Source of the DNA: Anopheles merus
Lineage: Eukaryota > Arthropoda > Insecta > Diptera > Culicidae
Assembly: GCF_017562075.2 (NCBI RefSeq)
Contig: NC_054084.1
Coordinates: 5,497,501 to 5,561,500, forward strand
Length of the DNA: 64,000 bases
Direction of reading: 5' to 3'
The notes under the pieces were generated by a model. It did not search any database. It was not told where the DNA came from and saw nothing but the letters and a program-made list of their open reading frames with translations. The translations under genes were made by a program, and so were the position numbers. Numbering within the stretch: the stretch's first letter is position 1; each line of letters begins with the position of its first letter. Of the stretch, positions 1 through 13,300 are shown one piece after another.

Positions 1-46
1 TTAGCTCTCTGAATGTTTGACTGAATACGTTGGTATTTTGTTGCAG

Positions 47-525
47 ATGAAAAAGGAACGAAGGATTACGATCGACGAGAGATTAGGACCTAGAACGCAT
101 TTTGGAAAAGGTGAGAATTAGAGTCATGTTTCTTGAATATCCTAACAGAAGCTCAACCGATGGTGAGTTCGTTGAATAGATGGACTCTAATCCAAACACT
201 GAAGGATATTGTACGGTACAGAAACTGTCATCAGTGTTGTTTTGTAGGGTTTTCAAGCTCTGAAACGAAGGTCTCGTGTGATGATTTTGTGTTTGAAGAT
301 TTAAAATCAATACGATTTCCTTCGGTCAAACTATGTACTCAACTATGTGTGAATGAACTATGAAACTGTTGTTGATTAATCCTCTAGTTCAGTAAATGTA
401 CAATTTAATTATTATTAGGAAGGAATTTCGAATGGACACTTAAGCAACATGGCTGGCCTTTGAGCAAGCGCAAGAGCTCAACTCTCTTCACCCCGACAGC
501 GGCACAGAACATACGCGTGTCATAA
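47..525 (+). CDS. Candidate last two exons of an unknown upstream neighbour (47-110 joined to 419-525)
   Basis: A pyrimidine-rich TTTTGTTGCAG ends at 46. The 64-bp stretch that follows is open only in the frame starting ATG AAA AAG and ends at a near-perfect donor, AAAG|GTGAGA at 111. The next acceptor, TTATTATTAG, ends at 418. Joining across the 308-bp gap keeps the frame open for another 35 codons to TAA at 523-525. The C-terminal peptide (about 56 residues) is basic, with an SKRKSS stretch, and I do not recognise it. No AATAAA follows within about 700 bases, which weakens the case. The frames are short enough that chance is a real alternative. Confidence 0.28.
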
Positions 526-3169
526 AATTCTGGACATGTGCACAACTGCGCGAAACATTCATTGCACTCCACGGGCAGGATCGGCTTCGATCGACCACGA
601 TGGCAAAGATTCCGATCGCGCCCGGTATGGTGTGGTAATACAAACGATTTCAACGAGCGCTTTTCGTGTCGCACCATTCCCGTAGAACGCGAAATCACAG
701 CGCAGAACGGAATAGTTAAAGGCAAGTTAAAGAAACGCACGGCGAGGTGTTGCGCGAAGGACTAAACTTCGCGCCATGATCATCATCATCCACGCTTGTA
801 GGCATTCTATTTCGCTGTCGCCCCGCTGTTTGGCCCGATCTAGGCCCGTCGGTCGTCTGCAATGGATGCACCGGCATGCTGCTGCTGCTAAATGCTCGCT
901 GGCGAGGCGTGAAGTACGGACGCGCTCTCGTTGCCGTTCTGCGCGTGCAGAAATCTCGACCCTCGACGGGCAGCCTCGGCTAGCCGGGAATCAAAGGAAC
1001 GGCATCAGTGTCTGCGTCTGCGGCGGCGTCCCGTGGGCTAGGTCTTTAGCGGGGCGACTTAAATGCAGCGACGAACGGCGAACCTCAAGCAGCGATCGGT
1101 CGGATAGGCATTTCACCCTACCACCGCACGCCTGTTTACCGCTCCATTTCCCGGTCGTCGCTGTTTGGTGGCCGCCACCGTGTAGCGTACAATTCATTCA
1201 ATTTGTTTACTATTTTATTAGGCATTAAATTATTCAATTCCTCTGTTTCAACATCTTGTTGCGCCGTGTGTTTACGTTTGTTTATAAATATGTATATATT
1301 TTAATTTAATGAAACAATTGCCGGTTGCGACTGGAGCGCGCGATGCTGGAGCAGAAGATGCAACAGCAGCGGCAGCATTCGTAGCATCATCGTACGTAAA
1401 CTCCCAGGCAGCATCGAGCGGGACTGCTCGTCGTGAAGTCGGCTCGCTGTGGATGCCTGGCTGGGTGCAGTTGTAATTGAGTTAAGGAAACGTAGGCGCA
1501 AAACCGCAAGCAAGGCTCGCACACGGAGCGCCGTCGCCGCAGCCGTTTATGAAGCGAGACGAAGCACACCATTTGCAGTTGCAGAAGATGATCGTGCGGT
1601 GGCGGCATTTGCATCACACCCGACGTCTCGCCCCACCGAACAATTGGAAAGGAATGATCGGCCGCTGCGAAGGTGAACGATTTTTGCGCCCGCGCGTGTG
1701 TTGGGTGAAGTTTATTTGCGGCAGCGATTGACACCGTACTGCCCCGTACGCCGGGGGGAACTCGGGGGGACGTTTGCGATCGTTTTGATCGTGCACGATT
1801 CGCGAGATGGAACGCGTTCGGGAGAAAAATGGCAAATTATGTTGTTAAATTATAGGAAATTCAGTGGTAATTAGAATTTTTCACAGCTAGAAGCAATGGA
1901 CGCTTGTCCGCATTCCTCAGCAGTGAGCGGAGACACAGAAGTGATACTTTTTAAGTACCGCCATTGAGGGGATGTTTCGTAGTGAGAAGTGAGAGTAGAT
2001 TCCCGCCGGTAAGTGTGGGAACTTTAAATGAAGGATATTAAATCTCCTCCGTGATGTATGACGATCGTTTGAGGGGTGGAATTTGTGAGTCTTGTAAGTG
2101 AAACGGTTCAACATTTGTTTGTTGCATTCTGGGGACAATGTTTTGTAATTTTACTTTAATTTTATGAGTATTTTGTACTCAATATTTCCATTCATACAAT
2201 GCTACAAGTGTTCAAGAAACACAGACAATGTTGTTCGATTGTATGCTTGTTGAACGTAAATGAGCCTTATCGCCCTATTTACCATCCGCATCGCATCGGC
2301 CGTGTTTACACTCGCCTATTTGTTTACGAGATTTTCAAATCAAACAACTCGTAAAACCCTGCTAAGCCCGTCGAAAAGGGAGCCTTCATTCCGCGGCCGC
2401 CGTACCTGGCCAGCGGCGAACATTAGAGGTGCCATAAAATGTGATTGATTTCCTAGCTTTCGACACCGGAAGGCCTCTTTGAAGCATAAAAAAACAACGT
2501 AAAGGAAGGTATTCACTTACACCGAGCCCTGAGAAACAAACACGAACGCATACACGATACCGCACAAACAACTTCTCACCTTCCTTCCCTTCGGTTGGAC
2601 GATATGCTTGCTAGTTTTTGTTTTTTGTTTGTTGCTTCTCCGCCCCAAACCATGTATGCTCAAGCAGTGCTGCAACACTGCACCATCAACATCGTCATCA
2701 TCGTCTGCCGGGGCGGAAATAATAACGAGCGTAAAAATGGAGCATGGGAAATAAGCAACGTCCAAATACTGCACCAAATCTTCTCCCCCAAGTCTTTCTC
2801 CCTCTCCCTCTAGTTCACTTTTTGTCTCTCTCTTACTCTCTTGTGCGGCATGCTTTGCTCTATTTATTGCGAACGGCAGGTCCACAGGACTGGCAGGACT
2901 CGGTCAGGTTTCGTGGCACAGCGCGCCATAGGGGCCGCCGTCTGGTGTCTGGTGCAATCGTGAACGTTAAATAGAAGAGCATACTTGTTCGAGCTCAAAA
3001 GCGAAAGCACTAGCAAAAACCAATACCAACAAAAAGCAAGCAAGAAGCCTCAAGAACAAAGCTCAAGTACAACATCAACGCGGCCGCCACCGGGCGATCG
3101 TTCGTTGCATGCCATTTGCGTGAGTGCTGTGTTTTTTTGGATTCTTACTTTTCCCTCTCCTTTGCTCCA

Positions 3170-3171
<2 letters not shown>
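526..3171. other. Noncoding, no gene seen
   Basis: All open frames are short and compositionally arbitrary. The stretch alternates GC-rich blocks (about 780-1200, 1320-1740) with AT-rich blocks (1200-1320, 1840-2260). TGTGGGAAC at 2014-2022 fits the Su(H) consensus, and CCG|GTAAGT at 2009 resembles a splice donor without a visible partner. Nothing else stands out. Confidence 0.6.

Positions 3172-3252
<81 letters not shown>
3172..3252. repeat. (GT)n microsatellite, about 40 units
   Basis: Pure GT dinucleotide run of 81 bases. Long Val/Cys and His/Thr frames overlapping it on both strands are repeat artefacts. Long alternating purine-pyrimidine DNA of this kind can adopt Z-form. Confidence 0.98.
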
Positions 3253-3254
<2 letters not shown>

Positions 3255-4037
3255 CCTGTAAATCACACCTTTTGCCGGAACGATTCTCACCACGGCCGGT
3301 ATGTGTGCTAAAGATGATCGGCCGCTCGGTTTATGCCTTTGGCCGTTGTGGTTCAATTCGCACCGCAAGCGCAAAGCCCCCGGGGGCGGAAAATGCACTT
3401 CACAGGCGTGTGTATTCATTTGTCCAGTTGTGTAGATTTGTCTCCCGGCTGTCGAGGTGGAACGGATGGGCATGCCTTTGATGACAAAAGAACAAACGGA
3501 CAGCAAGACATTTCTGAAGGGCCGAAAGACGCAGTACGTGTGAGTGTCTGGGCTGCTACCTTTCGGCAATTGGAACAGCCGAGACTCAAAGGTTCATAAA
3601 TAATAATGGAACTGAAACTGAATTTGGTTTATTGATTTCTTGAGTGCTCGAGTGTGTGACAAGTGTGGCCGAGGCGCGTTGCTAGTTGCTTGAATGATTT
3701 ACATGCGCCCGGAATGCACCAAATGCATTGCAAGAAACGGAAATGTAAAGAAAAAACACAATTTTCTCATTTCCTTTTTGGCTCGTACTCTCCATTTGTC
3801 CAAAGTGTCACAAATGAATTGGTTCTAAAATATGTGCGGTGCAGCAAATTCCTCCAACACACACACAACACCCAGCACATGCAAACAAAAGCCCACAAAA
3901 AAAAAACGATGCCAACTCAACCGAGCGCACCTCCGAACCAAACGCCACAACATGAATCAATCTAAAGGCTCGGCAAGGGACCCTGACAGGATTTGCCTGC
4001 GGGAACCACTCGAAGCGCGATCGAAGCATTCTCGCGT

Positions 4038-4041
<4 letters not shown>

Positions 4042-4092
<51 letters not shown>

Positions 4093-4117
4093 CTCTCTTT
4101 CTCTCTTGCTCTCCCTG
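4042..4117. repeat. (TC)n microsatellite with imperfect tail
   Basis: Pure TC for 48 bases to 4089, then imperfect CTCTCTTTCTCTCTTGCTCTC. Such tracts are potential GAGA-factor binding sites, but length variation by slippage explains the structure. Confidence 0.97.
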
Positions 4118-5153
4118 TGCACTGGAGGCCACATCCTTGCGGTCTGGTGGACGCGACCAACAACATGCAACATAATTTCCGAGGCATAAACATACAACCT
4201 GTCCCGCGCCCCGTTTATCCTCCGAAGTTCCCCATGCAAGACGAGCGTCACTTTTTTCCAACGTTCCGTACCTTGTTTGTCGTCCTCGTTTTTTTCGCTG
4301 CTGCTGCGAACCCTCCCCCTTCCCATTCCATTGTGTGCGGCACTGTCGGCGTCCGTCCGTGCGATGGTGTGGCAGGAACAAATAAAATGTAAACACCATC
4401 AGCATGATTCATTTGTCTTATTTGAATAAAACCACGCTCCACACGTTCCACACCCGGGTTCGGGCTGAGGCTTTTTTTTTGCTTTCTTCGCAGGTTGTGC
4501 GTTTTCCATGGCTCTCATGCTCTCCCTGCTCCCTGCTGGACGGCACCGGAACGGATTGCACGCGGCGAGGTTTTGCGTTTGCGCAAAGATTGTCCCTTTT
4601 TCTCTGGCCTGCGTTTTCTTTTTGTTTTCGCTCCATCCCTTTGCAGAAGGGTCTCGATTTCTGCTCGCTTTTCTTCCTGATCTTTCGCCAGTATGCAGCT
4701 TCCCTGCGCACTGCTTGGTTGCGCTCCCAAAACCAAGCTCCTGGTCGGAAAATGGCCGAAAAGCGAAAACAAAATCGTTGCTCGTTCAATACTGCAAGTG
4801 CAAGCAGGTTTGGCGATAGGGCTGAGGGCTTGGAAGAGTGGGGAAACGGGGGGATGGGGTTGGAGGATGGGGTAATGTTGATGCTGACGTTGTTGCTTCG
4901 GAAGCCTCGTGGATGCCTGCGAGCGATGCATGAAATTCAAACGGTTTGCTATAGGCTATCGCCGAACACGCACAGGTTGGTTGAAAATTTCCCGCAAATT
5001 ATAAATCTTTGGAGAAAAAAAAGGATAAAATGCGAAAAAAAAAATGCAGATAATCATTAAAAAATCGAATTAGCTGTATCATGTTTTGTTAAGTCTTACT
5101 ACTTTGCTAAATTATTTTTTTATTATTCAACGTTTCTGTAAATGTGTGTATGT

Positions 5154-5175
5154 TCTAGGTTTCTTTAAACCTAGA
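5154..5175. repeat. Perfect 9-bp inverted repeat, 4-base loop
   Basis: TCTAGGTTT (5154-5162), loop CTTT, AAACCTAGA (5167-5175) in an AT-rich stretch. It could form a small hairpin or be a palindromic protein site. There is no neighbouring gene to give it a role. Confidence 0.6.
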
Positions 5176-8100
5176 TAAATGGATTTTGATTGCCTTTTTA
5201 ATAGAAAATATTCGTGAATAATTTAAAAAAAAAACATGGGTGTTGAAAAGTGCGATGAAGAAAAAGAAACAAGTTGAGTGAGAATTAAAAAAAGGTACCG
5301 ATTACTTTTCAAATCAACCTCAACCATGGCATGGCGCGAGCAGCCGAATACACCTCAACCCTCCAGTACAGCAACGCGATCCGCGATCAGTTATCGACTC
5401 TCGCCCAAGCGGCAAACAAAACCTCCGAAACAGATTGCGCTCGGCGTCCCTCGTCGATCGGTGCCAAGCGCGGAGTAGCCGGCGCAAAAGGGAAAAAGGG
5501 CCTGGTGCGAGCTGTTGCGACGCGGTCAACTCGAAAACGGGCTCTGCCAGCAATTCCCATCACCTTCACCCTCACGAATCACGAATGCATCAAGCAAAAC
5601 GATTGCAAAACGGTCGTGAAAGATTTACCTCCTTCGCGACTCCTTGGAGCGGTGGGCTTCTTTCTGCCTTTCTTGCTTTCGGTTGCATTTGGTTGTTGCG
5701 TGGTGGCATCGGGGAATATTGAGCGACGACTGTACAAGCGTGGCACTTGGTTGGCCCTTGCCCAGGACACCAGCCACACAGTTCGACAGATAAAGAACGC
5801 AGATATTCAAATAAATTCTTCTCCAGTTTGTACGAAACGGAATCAATCTCCGGATGATATATTAAGCGCCGGGGCCCACCGTGGGCGCGTGGTGTAGTTT
5901 TTCCCCCCACTCCAGCTTGGGCAAAGGAAAGAGCGAAGAGGGGCACTGCCATCGGCTGCATTAGCATTCTATTTGTCTCCTTTGTTTCACAGTTGTAACA
6001 TTTAAATTAAAAATCTTTCTTGACATAATAATTTGTCAACTTGATCTCTTTGATCTCGCTCGCCCCGTTTCTGCGCTGAACTGGGGGGCAACAGGTGGGC
6101 AAGAGGAGCGGCGAGTTGGCGCGTGTGTCACGAAGGAATGAAACAATTTGCAATAGCACCCGGTCCACGGCAAGTGGACAATGTCAATCCGGCAGATTGA
6201 ATCAAGCGGTACGATCGTGATCGACATTTGCGTCGTGAGGAGATCTTGTCGAGCTGTCGCATTGAGCGTTGCAAGCGTTGAAGAACGAGCTGTAAGGGGA
6301 TTGGGAGTTTTTTTGCTTGCTGCCCCTTTGCTGTCTTGCTGTCCATTGTTCTCGGGGAGAAATTGCAAAGCGATGGTAGAGAGGAGCACAAACCAACAAA
6401 AAAGCCCCAGGAACAGGAGTGGTGAACCTCCTGCGCAATTGCATCATTCTCTTTCACCGACATTCTCGACTCGACTCGGTGACAGTTCCCCCACCGATCC
6501 GACGCCGTCCACGCCGGCTGTCACCGGTGACAACTTTTCGCGCATTTTCACGCCACCCGTCGATCAACGTCGAGCGTGGTCGAGCGTTTTGCTGCGTCCA
6601 AAAACCGCAATGCGACGTACCCCAAAAACGCTATCGCTTTCGCATCGGTTTGTGAATCGGGAAAGAACACTGAAAAGTACAACTCAACCCACCTGTTTGC
6701 AATCACAGGTTCACTTTTACCTTGATTTACTCGTTTGTTTTGGTGCTTCCATTGTCGTTGTACTGAGTGTTTTGTTTCTTTCGATTTCGATTGTCTCTGC
6801 ATTCGCGCGGCTTGATTTCGCGAGCGCAGTGGCACATTTGCACAGGAATGCGCGTTAATGCACCGGGAACGGTTCGCTCCCGGCGCACGGAAGGTGCAAG
6901 GTTCGTCGCTTGCGTCTCGGTTTCGACGCTCGGTCTTCCGTACCCACCGTAACGAAACGGGCGGCCCCGTTTTCGTGCACGCACTTTTTCCCCGTAATTT
7001 AAATGCGACCGGGAAGACGATCCTCCCGTGTGCTGTGGCAAATGACAGTGGTCTGCCACCAGTCCCGCTTCCCAACTGGCAGCGCGCGTTTCGATTTCAG
7101 TGTGGTATTCGATTGAGCGGTATTCGGTAATTTGAGACGCGTACAGCGAAACAGTAGCTGAGGGATATTGATTGCACAAATGAAGCAAAAGGTGATTGGT
7201 TTTAGCTGGCTGCAAAACGCAACACGCGAGTGGCAACGCGATGTGGCGCGTCGATACGATTAGCCGAACGAATCAATCGTTCCGCAGCATTTCTGCGCAG
7301 AGAGAAGCAAAACATAAAAATAAACGCACAGAGTTGAGTAACGAGCAGAGTGAGACGAGACGGGCTCGATTTACATGGTCGTTTCGTATCATGTCACCGT
7401 CGTCGTGGACAGGAGAGCCTTTTCCACCCGCCTCCACCCCAACCGGCCACGACCGTGTTAATGCGTTGTGCAACATTTTTCATTTTCATTAAGGCTAATG
7501 CTTTCACTACCATTAAGTTGAGTGATACAGTTGTTGTTTTTGGTTGTATTCCTTCACCGCTCTGTACCTCGTACTATATTGTTATCGTGTTCTTTTTTGA
7601 GCGTATGTGTGTGAGCCACGCTGGTGGGTAGTAAATCTAGTTTGTGGGATTATTTATTACGTATTTTAGTGAGCGTACTTTAAAAGGCATAATTGGCAAG
7701 CGAAAGCTGTTTTGCTCGACAAAAAAGAGGTTAATACCTTATTGCCTCATTGCAACAGTTCAGCACGGTTTTGGGAGGGTGAAGCTCACGGTTTGTCTTC
7801 TGCAACAAATTAGTCTGCAATCAAATCAACGACAAAATTCCTTTGACTTGTATTTCAAACTGCATGCGTGATTGAGCTTGTCCAAAGTAAACAGCAGAGA
7901 GCACGGAGCGGATGATAGCGGCATGATACGCTCAGCCGTCGCCCGGATTGGGGATAAATATTTTCCCTCCTGAGCTCAACTAATTGTTTACTAAATAATC
8001 ACTTCGCGCTCCGGTTCCTTCGACAGCGTGTTGACGGGCGGCTGAGTTACCGTGCGTGCGCCCAGTCACACAACGCACAGCAACGCACTACAAATACATC

Positions 8101-8935
8101 CGCTCCGTCACGCGGTACTCGCACGCCATCAAAACCCATCACTTGACCCCGGCAGCCTCGTTTAAAGCCCAATCAGGCCAGATTCACCCGTTCGTTCGCC
8201 GACGACGCCGATCAAGCCGTTGTCATCGTACCATTACGTCGTGAGGCTCAAACACACAGAAGAAAGAAAAAAACGGGATCGAGAACACAATCGGAAAGGG
8301 TCCGAACGAGCGGGGATAGTTTGTTGGATAAACAGCTTCGCCCGGGCTACAATGCGTTCGATTGTTTGCTTTCTTCCTGCTTGGCATCTTCGAGATGCCC
8401 GTGTATAGTATTACGAAGGCTTGTGGATCGCCGTGGCGTTGTGGTGTGTCCGAAATTGAAACTATCCAAAGCACCGAGCGATGCGACTACAACAGCAAGC
8501 GCAAATCTGAGCGAAAGCAGCCCTGACAGTGTTTGGTGAAGCGTGTGAGACTACTCGGCTAGACTCCACCCGGGACCGAGAGGTGATCCTCAAGGCAGGC
8601 CACAAAAGGGGAGTTGTAGACTTGAGACTCTCAAGAGCATAATGTTGCGGATCTGGCGAGAGGCAGCCGCGTTCGTGTTGATAAAATTCGAGTCATTCTC
8701 GATCAAAACTCACCACCCTCAACCTCAACCGCCAGCCTACGGCCAACGATGGGACGAAAGCCGGGGAACGACATAAATGTCAGGCACCTTCAATACTGCC
8801 ACGCCACGGTGTCAAGTGTTCGCCCTCGTCTTGCGCAGTGGTGAAACGCTCTCTTGCACTCTCGGTTTGTTATTATTACTTTCATCATTCTACGTGCGCT
8901 AGAGCTCACGATGCTGTTGAAGTAATCCTCTGTGC

Positions 8936-8959
8936 GTGTGTGTGTGTGTGTGTGTGTGT
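8936..8959. repeat. (GT)12 microsatellite
   Basis: Uninterrupted GT run of 24 bases. Confidence 0.95.
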
Positions 8960-9521
8960 CTGCATGCTTCTAATGCGCTCTGGCAGGCCCCGGCAAGATC
9001 TCATCATCATTCTTGCTTCGCGTGCTTCAAACCCGCTCTCCGGACCTGGAGCCCCCGATAGTTGGGTAAATATTTATTCAAATAATCCCATTCACCTTCC
9101 CCGAAGCGCTTGATGAGCTCCACCAGAACGCAGTCACACTTATAGGCCCTCCCTGCCCTCCCCAGGCCCACGCTTTCAATGGCCGATCAATGGTCGAGGT
9201 GCGTGTGCGTGATTGTCCGATACGGGTGAAGTGACTGGAGCGGCGGGAAAATTGTTGAAAAGTAACGCAAACGGACACAAAGTGTGGCCTAACGAACTCT
9301 GAGACCTTCGGGGACAATGCACGCTCGATGACACTGCAACTAAGCGCGGCCGGAGACGGGAAGGAGATACCCTGTGCGTGGTTGATGCATTTAGAGCAGT
9401 GCGGTGTTGTTTGGATGGAAAAGCTTGATTCCGTCATCTTGTTTACGCTTCGCTTTGTGGCCCGGCCATGCACAGGAAGCGAAGTTTTCCCCGTTGATTA
9501 AAAGTAAGCACGGTGAGCGTG

Positions 9522-9551
9522 TATAAATCAACCACCTTCAGCAGTTCAGTT
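9522..9551 (+). promoter_or_regulatory. TATA box plus initiator-like pair
   Basis: TATAAA at 9522-9527 is followed by TCAGTT at 9546-9551, which matches the arthropod initiator TCAGTY. The T of the TATA box is 26 bases from the initiator A (9548), slightly closer than the usual 30. An ATG at 9562 opens a 125-codon frame to 9939 with no signal peptide and no recognisable domain, ending in a very basic stretch (DKRRKRR). The pair could be a real core promoter or chance. Confidence 0.25.
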
Positions 9552-10301
9552 TTAATGCGGAATGACTGTCTGGAAAGTGGAACATTCTTGCAACGCACCA
9601 GAAGGAAACACTGTGCTGTTTGATACTTGGGCTAACCCGCGCTCCGGTTTCGACGACCGATGTACCTTCGGGGGAAAATGGTCTCCTCTGTGCCACATTT
9701 TCCAGATAAACATCACTCCACGATCACTCTTCCTGCTGGTTGCACAGATTTTCGGTCAGTTGTGTTTACTCGCTATTAAAGCGGGTAGGCAATTTTCGGC
9801 AACCCCCGAAGCCCGCACAACCGAAGCCACTCGCTCAGTCACTTATCAGCACTTTGCCATCGAGAACCACGAACCAGCTCCAGCGGTTCCCGACAAAAGG
9901 CGCAAACGCCGCAACTGTACGCGCGGATTCATAATTTAGGATTCACGCGGAATCGATCCCACCGATCCGCAAGTTCAAGTATCGTCACCTCGGGGCAATT
10001 CCTCTACATTGTAGGCACGGAAACGTTTAGTAAGATCATTTAACGCTCCGACTCTTTCGCTCCGTCCGCACTGAGCGCCCGGTCGTGAGCGATCCCCTTT
10101 CGGTAGGAACCGTTGCCAATCCTGCCAAACGTTTTGTGTCCTCCGGTGGCCGCCGGAGCACCGTCGCCGTCGTCGTCGTCGTCGAACGTGAGGGATGAAT
10201 ATCATTAAGGTAATTTTCCTTTAATCAAATAATTGCTATCGCGATCACGGAGCTGGACCGGGGTTTGGGTGCATCAAACTGGAGGAAAACCGTTTCCCAA
10301 C

Positions 10302-10308
<7 letters not shown>

Positions 10309-10350
<42 letters not shown>
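10309..10350. repeat. (TC)21 microsatellite
   Basis: Pure TC run of 42 bases. Confidence 0.97.
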
Positions 10351-10353
<3 letters not shown>

Positions 10354-13300
10354 TTCTCTTTGATCGAATGTCGCTCGCTGAAGGGCTTGTTGGAAGGTTG
10401 CTTTCCGTGTGCGTTTTGCGGTTTTTGCTTTAACGGCTCGAGAGTTTCTCCATCCCGAAGGGCCCCAGTTTCGCTGGCAAACACAGCCCAGGATGGTGGT
10501 GTCTTTTGTTCTAGAGCGGTGGCCTGGCGTGTCACGGGAGACGGGAGGGGCTTTTTGCTTTCCGGCTGTGAAACCGAGCTTAATGCCCGGGTGAACGCGC
10601 GCTCTCGTTCAATGGGTAGTTATTATTTTATTATCCCTGGTTCGCCGGCGACGAACCCCGCGCGCGGCGAAGGTAAGGCTGGCGGCTGGGTGGTGCTGAA
10701 AGGTGAAGAATGTGCGGGCATGAATTTAGAACGACCGACAAACACCTTCCGGCTTCTGTAAGGAGCTGGTCTGGGGCGGAACAAAAAACGTCAAAACAAA
10801 GACACCGAAACGCGGCGAAAGGGCGAACGCCGGTCGGTTGGTGTTTTGGTAGGTTAAAAAAGTTAATTTCCCTTTTTTTCTCTCTCGTTCTCAGGGATGA
10901 GTGGGAATCGTGCATGGTTGGTTGTTGAGTGGCAAAAGGACGGCAAGCATTAGAAAGGTTGAGGAGAGCAGTTTTTGGATGTGAATTTCGAAATGAGTCG
11001 CATTGAAAAGGGTTGAAATCTTAATGTTTTCCAATTTATAGATTTTTGAACATAAATCATAGAATCTCATCAACTTAGGATCTCCACAAATGAGGTTATG
11101 CCTTCAAAAACTAGCGAAGCGGTATTTTGTGCTTTATGATAGAATCCAATTGCTGGAACAACGGATGCTTTAATCCGTTCTGGCCATTTTATTGTTGAAT
11201 GCCTTACTCATCGGCCTATGGATTTATTCTTTGAGCAATTAAAAATATTATTACCATCCCAACATGAACACAGATATCAGATCTAGCGGTCCAGTTAGCC
11301 ATAAAAGTTGACCTCTTCTCCCTGTCCAGATTGCTTAAATCTGTGGCGGTTTATTCCGTACAGACAAAAAACGTGTTCTATGATTTACGATGCTCTTTTT
11401 CTACTTTTGATTAAAGAAAAAGGCAGTGTGGAAAGGAGTACATTAACATTCCATCGAAAACATCCCTCATCGAAAGCATGGGCGCATCAATACACGGCAC
11501 CGTCGGCGAGGGGATAAGAAAATCGATCAGCATTAAAAAATGCGAGACCGCCAAAAACGACCACTTCCTCTCTGCGACCACTCCGCGAGCGAGCAGGGGA
11601 AACAGTTTTCGTACGGAATTTCTAAGCTGGAATTCATCTTTCGAATGAGGTTCCTCGTTTGGTGGTTAACTGTCATAAGCCTAATCGAATCAACAGCCGT
11701 GCCTTACTACTCCCGTTACCCTTCGCCCTCTCCCCAAAACGGTTGATGATGTGCCAGTGCCATTGTGTCGCCATGATTGGGAGAAGTTCCTCCGCAAAAT
11801 CTACCCCGTGCCATTCCTTGCCCGAGCGCTAGGTGACAAGAACACTCACATCGTGCGCCGTGTGATCGAACGATCGAATGATTCCCGCTGTAGCTGCTTG
11901 CCTCGCTCCTGTCCCCTCCGGAATGAGGAAATCTCCCCCCTACACGCGGTCCAACTAATTTCGTTTGCGTCCTAAACACCTTGAGACCTGTCAAACCGTA
12001 GCCGGCCGTCCGGCCCGCCGTCCGATCCGTCCACGCCGAAGGTCCGAAAAACAGCGCTTGATGTGTATAAATATTGATTTTATGATTTTCCAAATTTATG
12101 ATCTAACGTCAATATAATGTCTTGTTGAGCATCGGTAACATTTCTCAAGTGCTGGTGCGATCGATCCGGGCGACGCGCGAGCTCGCGCGTTTGTATTTGT
12201 GTGTTACCTTTTTTTTTGCTTCTCTTTCCCCTTGCGCTCCTACCAGGCTCGTTGGTGATGGCGCGGCTCGAACCTCTTCGCCATCGATGGTCAGTGGATC
12301 AACACTCGGTGGTCTTTTCGGGTTTTGTTGAGTCTTACTCTTCATCTTTCTCCCTTATCCCAACCCGATCAGTAACGCAAGGGAACGGCGGAAGAGAGCG
12401 GGAGTGGGGCAAAGGGAGTGAATTTTAATCCAAACTGCTCTATTCGGGGCGAGCGCGAACCATCTCCTAACTTCACGACTTTCCGGGCGCAGATCGTTTC
12501 GATTTCTATCGTTCTTTGGCTACAAAGCGCACACACACCCCCGTCACCGGGCGGGTTTGTCCTGTTTAGCGTTTGAGGATGTCTTCCGTCCACCTCATCG
12601 GCCGAAAACCAGCGACTTCTCCGCTAGCGTGGACTTTTGATCGATACTCTCAAATTTCAAAAATGGTATTGTACCTTTCCCGAGCCTGCAACGGGGGGCT
12701 GGGTATGGTTGGGCAGGCTTCGACAAAGGAACGGGGAGTTGATTGCGCCCGCGAGAACAAGATCGATCGCCGTTTGCCGTTGTCAAATCAAATCCAATGA
12801 TCGAACCGACACACACACACACCAAACTGAGCCGGACCGCGAAGATCGGCGTGCGAAGATCTACCGCGGCGCTGGTCGGCAGCGCGCCAGAGGAAATCTA
12901 ATTTGTGTTTTGATGTGCGTTCGAATCGGGCGCAAGATTTATGCGCCGTTGCGGGTTTGCGGGAAGTGTGGACGAGGGAGGCTTTGTTTTCTCGAGAGCT
13001 TGAGCGCTTGATGGGGTTCGCTTTGGGTGGGATCACATCTTTAGGGTTGATGGCCGAAGTTGTCGTGGCTGTGGTGCGAGATTGGGGTGGGAGACGATCA
13101 GGATGAGGAGTTGGAGAGTTTTTGGAGGAGATTTCCAATGCAGGAGATCGTGATCTATGCCTATGAAGTTTGTGTTGAGAAACAAATTAGCATGATCTAT
13201 ATTCTTGTGAAATTCGGCAACAGCCTAGAAGTGATTCATGTTTGTGTGAATATTACAATTTAACATAGAAGGATCGGAACTTTTAAAGAGAAATCGTACA

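Larger units (their letters stand above)
3253..8935. other. Noncoding, no gene seen; one CT repeat and one perfect small hairpin
   Basis: No frame shows domain-like sequence. A 9-bp perfect inverted repeat with a 4-base loop lies at 5154-5175 (TCTAGGTTT/AAACCTAGA). AT-rich tracts occur at 4990-5280 and 7480-7560. GGTTCGTCGCTT near 6900 resembles the core of the dispersed repeat seen near 51 kb. A 7-bp palindrome (CTTGAGA/TCTCAAG) sits at 8621-8635. Confidence 0.55.
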
